A stretch of DNA of 6,115 nt from Desulfobacterales bacterium (GTDB lineage Bacteria; Desulfobacterota; DSM-4660; Desulfatiglandales; JALVZP01): contig JALVZP010000325.1 of the NCBI GenBank assembly GCA_027037575.1, forward strand, positions 1 to 6,115, given 5' to 3'. A program made the position numbers and the translations under genes. The notes under the pieces are model-generated. The model was not told the DNA's origin. It worked only from the letters and a program-made list of their open reading frames with translations, and did not search any database. Shown here piece by piece: positions 1 through 5,701 of the stretch. Numbering within the stretch: the first letter of the stretch is position 1; the number at the start of each line of letters is the position of its first letter.

Positions 1-1260
1 CTGGCAAGATCAGGCTATAGAGTCCATCTTATAGATTGTTTGGACATATATAATCCATACATGAAGGATTCAGGTCTAAGAAGACCAAAGAGAAGGGAAT
101 TTGGAACAGGAAAGTTCTGGAAGCAGGTTATAAAGACTCCAGATCCTTTAAAACACGTCGTGAAAAGGCCCTTTAGCCGTTATGGAATAACTCCTGATAT
201 ATTAAAAAAAGAGCTTTTAAGAATAAAAGAACCTTCTGCATTTATTGTTACATCTATTATGACATACTGGTATTTAGGAGTAAAAGATACAATAAAGGTA
301 ATAAAGGAAATATATCCTGATGTTCCTGTGCTTGTTGGAGGAATATATACAAGGCTTTGCACAGAACATGCAAAAGCTCATATAAATGCAGATATAATCA
401 TTACATCATATAGACCAGAAGATGTTTTAAATTGCCTGATTGATCTTCATATTTATCCGAGAAAAAAGATCCCATTTGATCCATCTTCCACGTATCCAGC
501 CTTTGAACTCTATAAGAAACTTGACTATGTATGTGTTATGACATCTAAGGGATGCCCTTTTAGATGTAGCTACTGTGCAGGTCCTTTTCTAAATCCAGAA
601 TATTGCATGAGAGCCCCAGAGGATGTATTTGAAGAGATATATTACTGGAGGAAAAGATTTGGCATTATGGACTTTGCATTTTATGATGATGCTCTTCTTC
701 TTTCATTTAATACCCATCTTTTACCCCTCCTTGAGATGATAATAAAAAGAGGAATTAATGTGAGATTTCATACCCCAAATGCAATTCATGTAACAGAGAT
801 AGATAGAGAAGTGGCAAAAATAATGTATAAGGCAGGCTTTAAGACAATAAGATTGGGACTTGAAACAATAGATATGGAGCTTCATAAAAGGCTTGATAGA
901 AAGATAGAAAGTATCTCTCAGATAGAAAGAGCTATAGGATTTTTCTTTGAGGCAGGATTTAGATCTGATCAGATAGGAGCATATATATTGATTGGACTAC
1001 CAAATCAGGACATAGAGGGGATTATTGAAACATTAAAGTTTACTGAAAGGCTTAAAATAATGCCATTTCTTGCAGAATACTCTCCTATTCCCCATACCCC
1101 CCTTTGGAATGAGGCGGTAAAAGCATCTGAATTCGACATTGAATCTGAACCTCTATATCATAACAATATACTTATCCCTTGCTGGAATGAAGAGAAAAAG
1201 AGGTATGTTCCAGTCCTAAAAAGAATAGTGAGAGAAATAAGGGAGAAACTAAGAAATTAA
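1..1260 (+). CDS. B12-binding-type radical SAM protein, 5' end cut by the window
   Basis: The frame is open from base 1, so the TTG at 40 is not the real start; 419 residues are visible. The N-terminal part resembles the cobalamin-binding Rossmann domain of B12-dependent radical SAM enzymes: a 'GYRVHLIDC' strand near the window edge, 'TSIMTYWY' at residues 84-91 and 'VLVGG' at 110-114. The DxHxxG cobalamin motif would lie upstream of the window, so cofactor binding cannot be judged. The radical SAM core follows, with CxxxCxxC cysteines at 185, 189 and 192 (bases 553-576) that would bind a 4Fe-4S cluster. Further core strands are 'FAFYDD', 'RLGLET' (about 284-289) and 'YILIGLP' (about 328-334). 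No SPASM cysteine cluster is visible after the core. The family is widespread, and I know of no established substrate for it. The function is therefore unknown beyond probable SAM radical chemistry, and a link to the downstream secretion genes is not shown. Confidence 0.9.
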   Translation: MARSGYRVHLIDCLDIYNPYMKDSGLRRPKRREFGTGKFWKQVIKTPDPLKHVVKRPFSRYGITPDILKKELLRIKEPSAFIVTSIMTYWYLGVKDTIKVIKEIYPDVPVLVGGIYTRLCTEHAKAHINADIIITSYRPEDVLNCLIDLHIYPRKKIPFDPSSTYPAFELYKKLDYVCVMTSKGCPFRCSYCAGPFLNPEYCMRAPEDVFEEIYYWRKRFGIMDFAFYDDALLLSFNTHLLPLLEMIIKRGINVRFHTPNAIHVTEIDREVAKIMYKAGFKTIRLGLETIDMELHKRLDRKIESISQIERAIGFFFEAGFRSDQIGAYILIGLPNQDIEGIIETLKFTERLKIMPFLAEYSPIPHTPLWNEAVKASEFDIESEPLYHNNILIPCWNEEKKRYVPVLKRIVREIREKLRN

Positions 1261-1267
1261 TTTTTCT

Positions 1268-1296
1268 TTGACACAAAAAAGAGCAAATCATATAAA
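1268..1296 (+). promoter_or_regulatory. Candidate sigma-70-type promoter of the ATPase-platform unit
   Basis: A perfect TTGACA (1268-1273) is followed after 17 bases by TATAAA (1291-1296, five of six matches to the consensus; the last base is the mismatch). Transcription would begin near 1302-1304, only two to four bases before the ATG at 1306. This agrees with the lack of any Shine-Dalgarno-like sequence in front of that ATG. The element fills most of the 45-base gap after the radical SAM gene. It is a prediction from sequence only. Confidence 0.6.
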
Positions 1297-1305
1297 AATC
1301 TTATC

Positions 1306-2961
1306 ATGCAGAGGAAAAGACTGGGAGATATTTTGGTAGAGCTTGGTTTTATTGATAAGGATCAACTTGAACTTGCACTTGCAGAATCAAAAAAGACAGG
1401 TCTTATGCTTGGTGAGGTCTTATTAAGACTTAATTGGGTTACAGAAGATCAGCTTCAGATGGCAATTGCAATACAAAGTGGGGCAAAGGTATTGGATGTG
1501 AATAAGGTGGATCCTGATCCAGAGGCAATAAAGATTGTCCCAAAAGAGATTGCTATAAAGCATGAGATTTTTCCGTTTGAAAAAGAAAAGGATACTTTAA
1601 AGATAGCAACATCAAATCCATTTGATGTTATTACAAGAGATAATATTGCGAGGATTACTGGGCTGAGGATTGAACCATATCTCGCTCCAAGAGAATGGAT
1701 ACTTAAGATGATAAGGATATATTATCAGGTGGGAATGACTATTGATCAGGAAATAGAAGAGATAACAAGATTATATGAGATTTCAAGAACAGGGGTTGAA
1801 GAAAATAAGATAATAAGACTTTCTGAACTCATTATAGAAAAAGGATGTATACTTGGAGCAAGTGATATACATATTGTTCCTGATCAGAATCTGGTAAGGA
1901 TACTTTACAGGATAGACGGAGTGCTTAGACCAGAATTCGTATTTTCAAAAAAGCTCCATCAGGCACTTGTAACCAGATTTAAGATAATGGGCAGTATGGA
2001 TATTTCAAACCCAAATATCCCACATGATGGAAGGATAAGATATAAGGGAAGTCTTGGAGAATTTGATATCAGGGTATCCACATATCCCTCCCATTTTGGC
2101 GAGATAGTGGTTATGAGACTTCTTATCTATAGCAGCGTTGTTGGAAGATTGGACTCCCTTGGATTCGAAAAAGAGGATCTGGAAAGATTTATAAAGAATA
2201 TAAAAAGACCATATGGTCTTATTCTTACAACAGGACCAACAGGATCTGGGAAGACAACCACACTCTATTCTGCCCTCATGTATATAAATAAGCCAGAGAT
2301 AAACATAATGACCGTTGAAGATCCAATAGAATATGTAATTCCCTCTATAAGACAGAGCTCTGTGAATCCTAAGGCAAACTTTACATTTGCAAATGCATTA
2401 AGGGCAGCACTAAGGCAGGATCCAGACGTAATACTTGTTGGTGAAATAAGGGATAAAGAGACAGCAGAACTTGCAATGAGGGCATCTATTACTGGACACT
2501 TAGTCCTTTCTACACTTCATACAAATGATGCTGCCTCTGCAATAAATAGACTTTTGGATATTGGTGTGAATCCGATTACATTGGCATCCTCTCTGGTAAT
2601 GGTTATTGCCCAGAGATTAGTCAGGAAAGTCTGTAAGGAATGCATGAGATTCAGGCCAATTAAAGATGAAGAGGTAGATCTTTTTTCTAAGTATGGGCTT
2701 GTTCCTCCTTCTGAATTGGTTGAGGCAGTTGGTTGTGATGCCTGTAAAGGGGCAGGATATAAAGGAAGAACAGGTGTATATGAAGTGATAGAGATAAATG
2801 AGGAAATAGAAGAGCTTATCCAGACAAGACCTTCAAGGAGTGCTATTGAAAGGGCAGCAGTAAAGAATGGAACAGAACTTCTATTCAAACAGGGTCTAAA
2901 AAAGGTGATGAGGAATATCACCACCTTGGAAGAGCTTTTCAGGGTCATTCCAGGTGCCTAA
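1306..2961 (+). CDS. gspE: GspE/PilB-family secretion/pilus assembly ATPase
   Basis: This is a cytoplasmic hexameric ATPase that powers pseudopilus or type IV pilus assembly at the inner membrane. The protein has 551 residues, normal for the GspE/PilB/MshE group. Residues 5-57 form a tandem MshEN-like module: 'RLG' at 5-7, a five-residue spacer at 29-33, then 'MLG' at 34-36 ending with Q57. The catalytic domain has all expected boxes: Walker A GPTGSGKT (310-317), Asp box TVEDPIEY (336-343), Walker B 'DPDVILVGE' (372-380) and a His box ending near STLHTND (402-408). A zinc-type tetracysteine is present at C443/C446 and C477/C480. The ATG at 1306 fits the family's usual start just before RLG, although no ribosome binding site precedes it. 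It overlaps the platform gene by 8 bases. No arginine is coded by CGN. Whether it is GspE of a secretion system or PilB of a pilus cannot be settled here; the pseudopilin neighbours slightly favour the former. Confidence 0.95.
   Translation: MQRKRLGDILVELGFIDKDQLELALAESKKTGLMLGEVLLRLNWVTEDQLQMAIAIQSGAKVLDVNKVDPDPEAIKIVPKEIAIKHEIFPFEKEKDTLKIATSNPFDVITRDNIARITGLRIEPYLAPREWILKMIRIYYQVGMTIDQEIEEITRLYEISRTGVEENKIIRLSELIIEKGCILGASDIHIVPDQNLVRILYRIDGVLRPEFVFSKKLHQALVTRFKIMGSMDISNPNIPHDGRIRYKGSLGEFDIRVSTYPSHFGEIVVMRLLIYSSVVGRLDSLGFEKEDLERFIKNIKRPYGLILTTGPTGSGKTTTLYSALMYINKPEINIMTVEDPIEYVIPSIRQSSVNPKANFTFANALRAALRQDPDVILVGEIRDKETAELAMRASITGHLVLSTLHTNDAASAINRLLDIGVNPITLASSLVMVIAQRLVRKVCKECMRFRPIKDEEVDLFSKYGLVPPSELVEAVGCDACKGAGYKGRTGVYEVIEINEEIEELIQTRPSRSAIERAAVKNGTELLFKQGLKKVMRNITTLEELFRVIPGA
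2205..2220. repeat. Perfect 16-bp palindrome inside the ATPase gene
   Basis: AAGACCAT followed directly by ATGGTCTT gives a perfect two-fold palindrome. It lies in the codons for K-R-P-Y-G-L, just upstream of the Walker A motif. This peptide stretch is fairly conserved in the family, so the palindrome may be a chance result of codon choice. No function is claimed. Confidence 0.3.
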
Positions 2962-4162
2962 TTTCAAATATAAGGCAATAGATAGAAATGGAAATATAGT
3001 TAAGGGAATGCTTAGCGCATTTGATGAAAGAGATCTGGAATTAAAGCTTTCTGAAAAAGGACTTATATTAGTTCAGGCAAAGAGAAGTAAAGATTCTATA
3101 TTTTTAAGATTTGGAAGGATAAGCCCCAAATTAATAATAGAGTTTTATAGCAGGCTTTATCAGGCATTAGAAATAGGCCTCCCTATTCTTTCTGCCCTAT
3201 ATGAGATTGCTCAGGGACTTCCATCAAAACTTATGAAAAGGATAATTGAGGAAATAGCAATAGCCGTAGAAGCAGGAAATAGCTTATATGATGCAATGGT
3301 AAAGTATACAAATATATTTAGCAGGCTGGAACTAAATGTTATAAAGATGGGGGAGAAGTCAGGAACCCTTCCCTTATGTTTAAAAGAGCTTGCAGATTTT
3401 TTAGAATGGAAGGAGGAGCTAAAATCTACAGTAAAAAGGGCAATGATATATCCAGGCTTTGTAATAGTTATGGTCTTTGCTGTCTCTTTTGTATGGATAG
3501 GATATGTGCTTCCAAATATGGCAAAGATGCTTTTGGATATGGGGGTAAGGCTCCCAACTATAACAATGATCATATTAAATGGAAGCATGTTCCTGAAATC
3601 CCATTTTATAAGCATCTTATCTGTGATACTCTTTTTTATTGTGCTGCTCCTCTTATTTATAAAGCTTCCAATTACAAAGCCAGTATTTCATAGATATATC
3701 CTCAGGCTTCCCATAATAGGAAATGTTATCTTTAACACATGCCTTACCCGGCTTTCTAATAATTTTGCCATTATGTATAGGGCAGGGGTAACAATAAGTG
3801 ATATATTTGAGATACTTATAGATAACTCCCTGGGAAATAGATACTTGGAAAATCAGCTTTCTATTGCATTTCAGAAGATTCAGGCGGGTCAAAGCATATC
3901 AGAGGCATTTGAGGAGCTTGGTGTATTTCCAAGACTATTTGTTGGCGCAGTAAGAAATGGGGAAGTTACAGGGACATTGGATGAATCCTTCAGGAGACTA
4001 AAGGATTATTATGACAGGGAGGTAAAGAATAGAGTTGAAATGCTTGTAAATGCACTTGAACCTATTACAATGCTTATCCTTGGTATAATATTTGGAATAG
4101 TAGTATTATCCATCTTGTTTCCACTTTATGATCTTATCAGCTCAATTAGCGGAAAGGTCTGA
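2954..4162 (+). CDS. gspF: GspF/PilC-family inner-membrane platform protein
   Basis: This is a polytopic inner-membrane protein that links the assembly ATPase to pseudopilin extraction. It has 402 residues, the usual GspF/PilC length. The start 'MPNFKYKAID' is the typical opening of the family. Two T2SSF domains follow, at about 62-188 and 265-390, each with a conserved glycine-rich turn ('MGEKSGTLP' at 132-140 and 'NGEVTGTLDE' at 335-344). Membrane segments are visible at about 167-187, 217-237 and 371-391, matching the three-helix layout. The start codon is GTG inside the end of the ATPase gene (GTGCCTAA overlap); AGGG at 2941-2944 is a possible ribosome binding site nine bases upstream. 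Translation is probably coupled to the ATPase. The last 17 bases overlap the convergent pseudopilin gene, so there is no room for a terminator between them. As with the ATPase, PilC is an equally possible name. Confidence 0.95.
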   Translation: MPNFKYKAIDRNGNIVKGMLSAFDERDLELKLSEKGLILVQAKRSKDSIFLRFGRISPKLIIEFYSRLYQALEIGLPILSALYEIAQGLPSKLMKRIIEEIAIAVEAGNSLYDAMVKYTNIFSRLELNVIKMGEKSGTLPLCLKELADFLEWKEELKSTVKRAMIYPGFVIVMVFAVSFVWIGYVLPNMAKMLLDMGVRLPTITMIILNGSMFLKSHFISILSVILFFIVLLLLFIKLPITKPVFHRYILRLPIIGNVIFNTCLTRLSNNFAIMYRAGVTISDIFEILIDNSLGNRYLENQLSIAFQKIQAGQSISEAFEELGVFPRLFVGAVRNGEVTGTLDESFRRLKDYYDREVKNRVEMLVNALEPITMLILGIIFGIVVLSILFPLYDLISSISGKV

Positions 4163-5081
4163 TTGGTCTTGGAGGCCTAATTGGAGGAAAAATTGATCCT
4201 GGCGGTTTTCCTCTTCCTCCAGTTTCAGATTCCAGATTTATGGTAATTCCTCTTCCTGCAACGATGATAGGGGTTGGTGGATCAGAATTAATTATGCTTC
4301 CTCCTCCATGCGCCCCACTTCTTATCTCTATCCTTGTCCCTGAAAGGACCTGATAGATTCCGCTTCTTCCAGAAGAAAGCCTTCCAATATCAATTCCATG
4401 TGTTTCATCATAGATATATATAGTTTTGTTGCTTTTGTTATTTACTGCCACATTAACAAACTCACATATCTTTGAGTAGATCTCATAAGGTCCTGCATAT
4501 ATGACAATATCATCAAATCCATTTGTTGGAGGGTGACATATATAATTTGGTCTTCCATTAGTATTATCCCCTGTATATGAACCTGAAGTTATCTTATCAA
4601 AGACATTTCCATCCATATCTGCATCCCTTGCTCCTGCACTTACAATTACAAATGAGACACTAAATGCCTTTGATGAACCATTTGCATCTACCACCTTTGG
4701 ATCTCCTGAAATCCCATTTTTTAAGGCATTACATGTTGTATATCTATCACTTCCAAGGCTCCTGTTTAATTCGTATTTTAGCCTTCTGGAATATGAATCA
4801 ACTGGTCTTACACCCAGGGTTGCATAGGGAAGAAGACCAGAATATGTATTTCCATCTTCAATCCCATCCCCATTTCTATCTGCAAAGGGAAGTCTTCCAT
4901 GTATCTCAGAAAAATTTATAATTGCTTTTTTTACATCCTCCATATATGAAATGGTGCTACTCCTTTTTTTCTGTTTTATTAGGGCAGAAAGGAGGGGTAT
5001 TGCCCCTCCTATAAGGATACCAAGTATTACCAGGGTAATGGCAAGCTCTACTAAGGTAAAGCCTTTTTGCTTAAAAGGCAT
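4146..5081 (-). CDS. Large pseudopilin-like protein with C-terminal extension
   Basis: The 311-residue protein begins with a clear type III (prepilin) signal: MPFKQKG, predicted cleavage after G7, then FTLVE with the conserved Glu at +5 and a hydrophobic helix to about residue 34. Prepilin peptidase would cut it and it would sit in the inner membrane before joining a pseudopilus. Residues about 48-208 resemble a pseudopilin family with 'GRLPFAD', 'LLPYATLGV' and 'GFDDIVIY' blocks; this match is from memory. An acidic loop at 68-76 has the DxNxDGxxD pattern, suggesting calcium binding. Residues 210-311 look like an added beta-rich segment ending in a Pro/Arg tail (PPIRPPRPIRPFR). Three cysteines (117, 182, 206) are present. 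The ATG shares its A with the upstream stop (TAATG), so translation is probably coupled to the smaller pseudopilin; only a weak GAG lies upstream. The 3' end overlaps the platform gene by 17 bases, on the opposite strand. Confidence 0.9.
   Translation of the reverse strand: MPFKQKGFTLVELAITLVILGILIGGAIPLLSALIKQKKRSSTISYMEDVKKAIINFSEIHGRLPFADRNGDGIEDGNTYSGLLPYATLGVRPVDSYSRRLKYELNRSLGSDRYTTCNALKNGISGDPKVVDANGSSKAFSVSFVIVSAGARDADMDGNVFDKITSGSYTGDNTNGRPNYICHPPTNGFDDIVIYAGPYEIYSKICEFVNVAVNNKSNKTIYIYDETHGIDIGRLSSGRSGIYQVLSGTRIEIRSGAHGGGSIINSDPPTPIIVAGRGITINLESETGGRGKPPGSIFPPIRPPRPIRPFR
4990..5010 (-). other. GC-rich hairpin within the large pseudopilin mRNA
   Basis: In the minus-strand transcript AGGAGGGG, a five-base CAATA loop and CCCCUCCU form a perfect 8-bp stem. 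It spans codons of about residues 24-31 (I-G-G-A-I-P-L-L), just inside the membrane helix. Six of its eight pairs are G-C, rare in this AT-rich window. It also buries a Shine-Dalgarno-like AGGAGG. No U-run follows, so it is not an ordinary terminator. The structure is seen directly; a role in pausing or attenuation is inferred. Confidence 0.5.
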
Positions 5082-5083
5082 TA
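5057..5083 (-). promoter_or_regulatory. Hairpin enclosing the TAATG stop/start of the two pseudopilins
   Basis: In the minus-strand mRNA the start region of the large pseudopilin can fold. GCCUUUU (beginning with the G of AUG, 5079-5073) pairs with AAAAGGC (5067-5061) around a five-base AAGCA loop. After one U-U mismatch, the UAA stop of the upstream gene (5083-5081) pairs with UUA (5059-5057). Ten pairs thus hold both the stop and the start codon. A ribosome finishing the upstream gene would open it, which fits translational coupling. The pairing is seen; the role is inferred. Confidence 0.45.
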
Positions 5084-5626
5084 AAGCTCTATATATAGAT
5101 TAGATGTTCCCGTGCGATTGCTGTAATCACGATTTCCCTGGATAGATCCAGAATTATATTTTCCATCATCATATTTAAGATCTATCTGATAGCATACCTC
5201 TGCAGGCACATTAAAGAACCTTATCCAGTGAGCAGTTTTCCCATTATAGGTAGCATAATATACATCCACATTTCCACCAAATGGATGCTTTGGAAGATTT
5301 GTTCCATCATAGTCTCCTGAAATAAGACCTGCCTTTGCCAGATCTTCAAACACATAAAATCTCTCATTTCCATCTATATAACCATTTCCATTTCCATTGT
5401 GTCCATCACCTGGAGGAAGAGATGTATTGTTTTCATCACCAGGAATCAAATTATATTTGTCATAGAAGGCATTCCATGCAGCCCTGATCTCATCTGACAT
5501 CTTTACAAGTCTCTTTATCTTCGCCTGCTTGATTAATTGCTGCCCTTTTAATATTCCCCCAATAAGAAGACCAATAATTACAAGAACAATAGCAAGCTCT
5601 ACAAGAGTAAAACCTTTACTGTTCAT
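5081..5626 (-). CDS. Small pseudopilin / prepilin-like protein
   Basis: The 181-residue protein has one of the shortest possible type III leaders, MNSKG, then FTLVE with Glu at +5 and a hydrophobic helix to about residue 25. It is expected to be processed by prepilin peptidase and to assemble with the platform protein and ATPase encoded opposite. The soluble part includes 'AFYDKYNLIPGD' (53-64), a feature of a common pseudopilin group. An Asn/Gly-rich loop follows at 77-88, spaced like a 12-residue EF-hand (N77, N79, N81, G82, I84, D85, E88). 'FEDLAKAGLISG' at 93-104 is also typical of that group. There is one cysteine (C144). The ATG at 5626 is preceded by a strong ribosome binding site. The stop overlaps the next start by one base. 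It is not clearly GspG, H, I or J, so no symbol is given; it could be a minor or a major subunit. Confidence 0.92.
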   Translation of the reverse strand: MNSKGFTLVELAIVLVIIGLLIGGILKGQQLIKQAKIKRLVKMSDEIRAAWNAFYDKYNLIPGDENNTSLPPGDGHNGNGNGYIDGNERFYVFEDLAKAGLISGDYDGTNLPKHPFGGNVDVYYATYNGKTAHWIRFFNVPAEVCYQIDLKYDDGKYNSGSIQGNRDYSNRTGTSNLYIEL

Positions 5627-5632
5627 GCCAAC

Positions 5633-5639
5633 CCTCCTT
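5633..5639 (-). promoter_or_regulatory. Strong ribosome binding site of the small pseudopilin
   Basis: AAGGAGG on the minus strand lies six bases before the ATG at 5626 and fixes that start. It is the best Shine-Dalgarno sequence in the window, and contrasts with the ATPase gene, which has none. A run of nine A residues (5649-5641) lies just upstream of it. Confidence 0.85.
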
Positions 5640-5650
5640 ATTTTTTTTTG

Positions 5651-5679
5651 AATCTAAAATATTAAGATAAAAAAATCAA
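5651..5679 (-). promoter_or_regulatory. Candidate promoter of the two-pseudopilin unit
   Basis: In the 53-base gap after the glycosyltransferase, the minus strand has TTGATT (5679-5674, four of six consensus matches), a 17-base spacer and TAGATT (5656-5651, four of six, with the important first two and last positions conserved). A start near 5645 would give a leader of about 20 bases carrying the ribosome binding site. AT-rich DNA gives such matches by chance, so read-through from the glycosyltransferase remains possible. Confidence 0.35.
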
Positions 5680-5701
5680 TTATTCTGTGGAAATTATTCT
5701 G
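5678..5701. repeat. Short tandem-like direct repeat at the glycosyltransferase 3' end
   Basis: AATTATTCTG occurs at 5678-5687 and again at 5692-5701, a 14-base period with four bases between the copies. It covers the last codons and stop of the glycosyltransferase. It may be a small local duplication or a chance AT-rich match, and no function is claimed. Confidence 0.35.

Noticed and set aside
40..42. TTG as the start of the radical SAM gene
   Set aside because: The frame stays open to base 1 and the upstream codons (SGYRVHLID) match the expected B12-binding-type domain, so the gene begins outside the window.
1251..1268. AAGAAA / TTTCTT inverted repeat with T-run after the radical SAM gene, as a terminator
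   Set aside because: The stem has six weak A-T-dominated pairs around a six-base loop, too unstable for a credible intrinsic terminator, and it runs into the -35 hexamer.
2517..2948. 143-codon open frame antisense to the ATPase gene
   Set aside because: It is a mirror of a well-supported gene, shows no recognisable domain, and such frames arise easily opposite AGA/AGG-rich genes.
3211..3892. Several open frames in other frames and on the minus strand across the platform gene
   Set aside because: All lie inside a full-length GspF/PilC-family gene and show no family motif or ribosome binding site of note.
4184..4213. Inverted repeat GAGGAAAA / TTTTCCTC with a 14-base loop just after the platform gene stop, as a possible terminator
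   Set aside because: The loop is long, the stem is AT-rich and no T-run follows on either strand. It lies fully inside the coding region of the large pseudopilin.
4664..4921. 85-codon plus-strand frame opposite the large pseudopilin
   Set aside because: The sequence is rich in His and Leu with no domain, as expected from reading the opposite strand of the real gene.
5606..5620. AGTAAA / TTTACT hairpin near the start of the small pseudopilin
   Set aside because: Six AT-rich pairs with a three-base loop are weak, and the strong ribosome binding site lies outside it.
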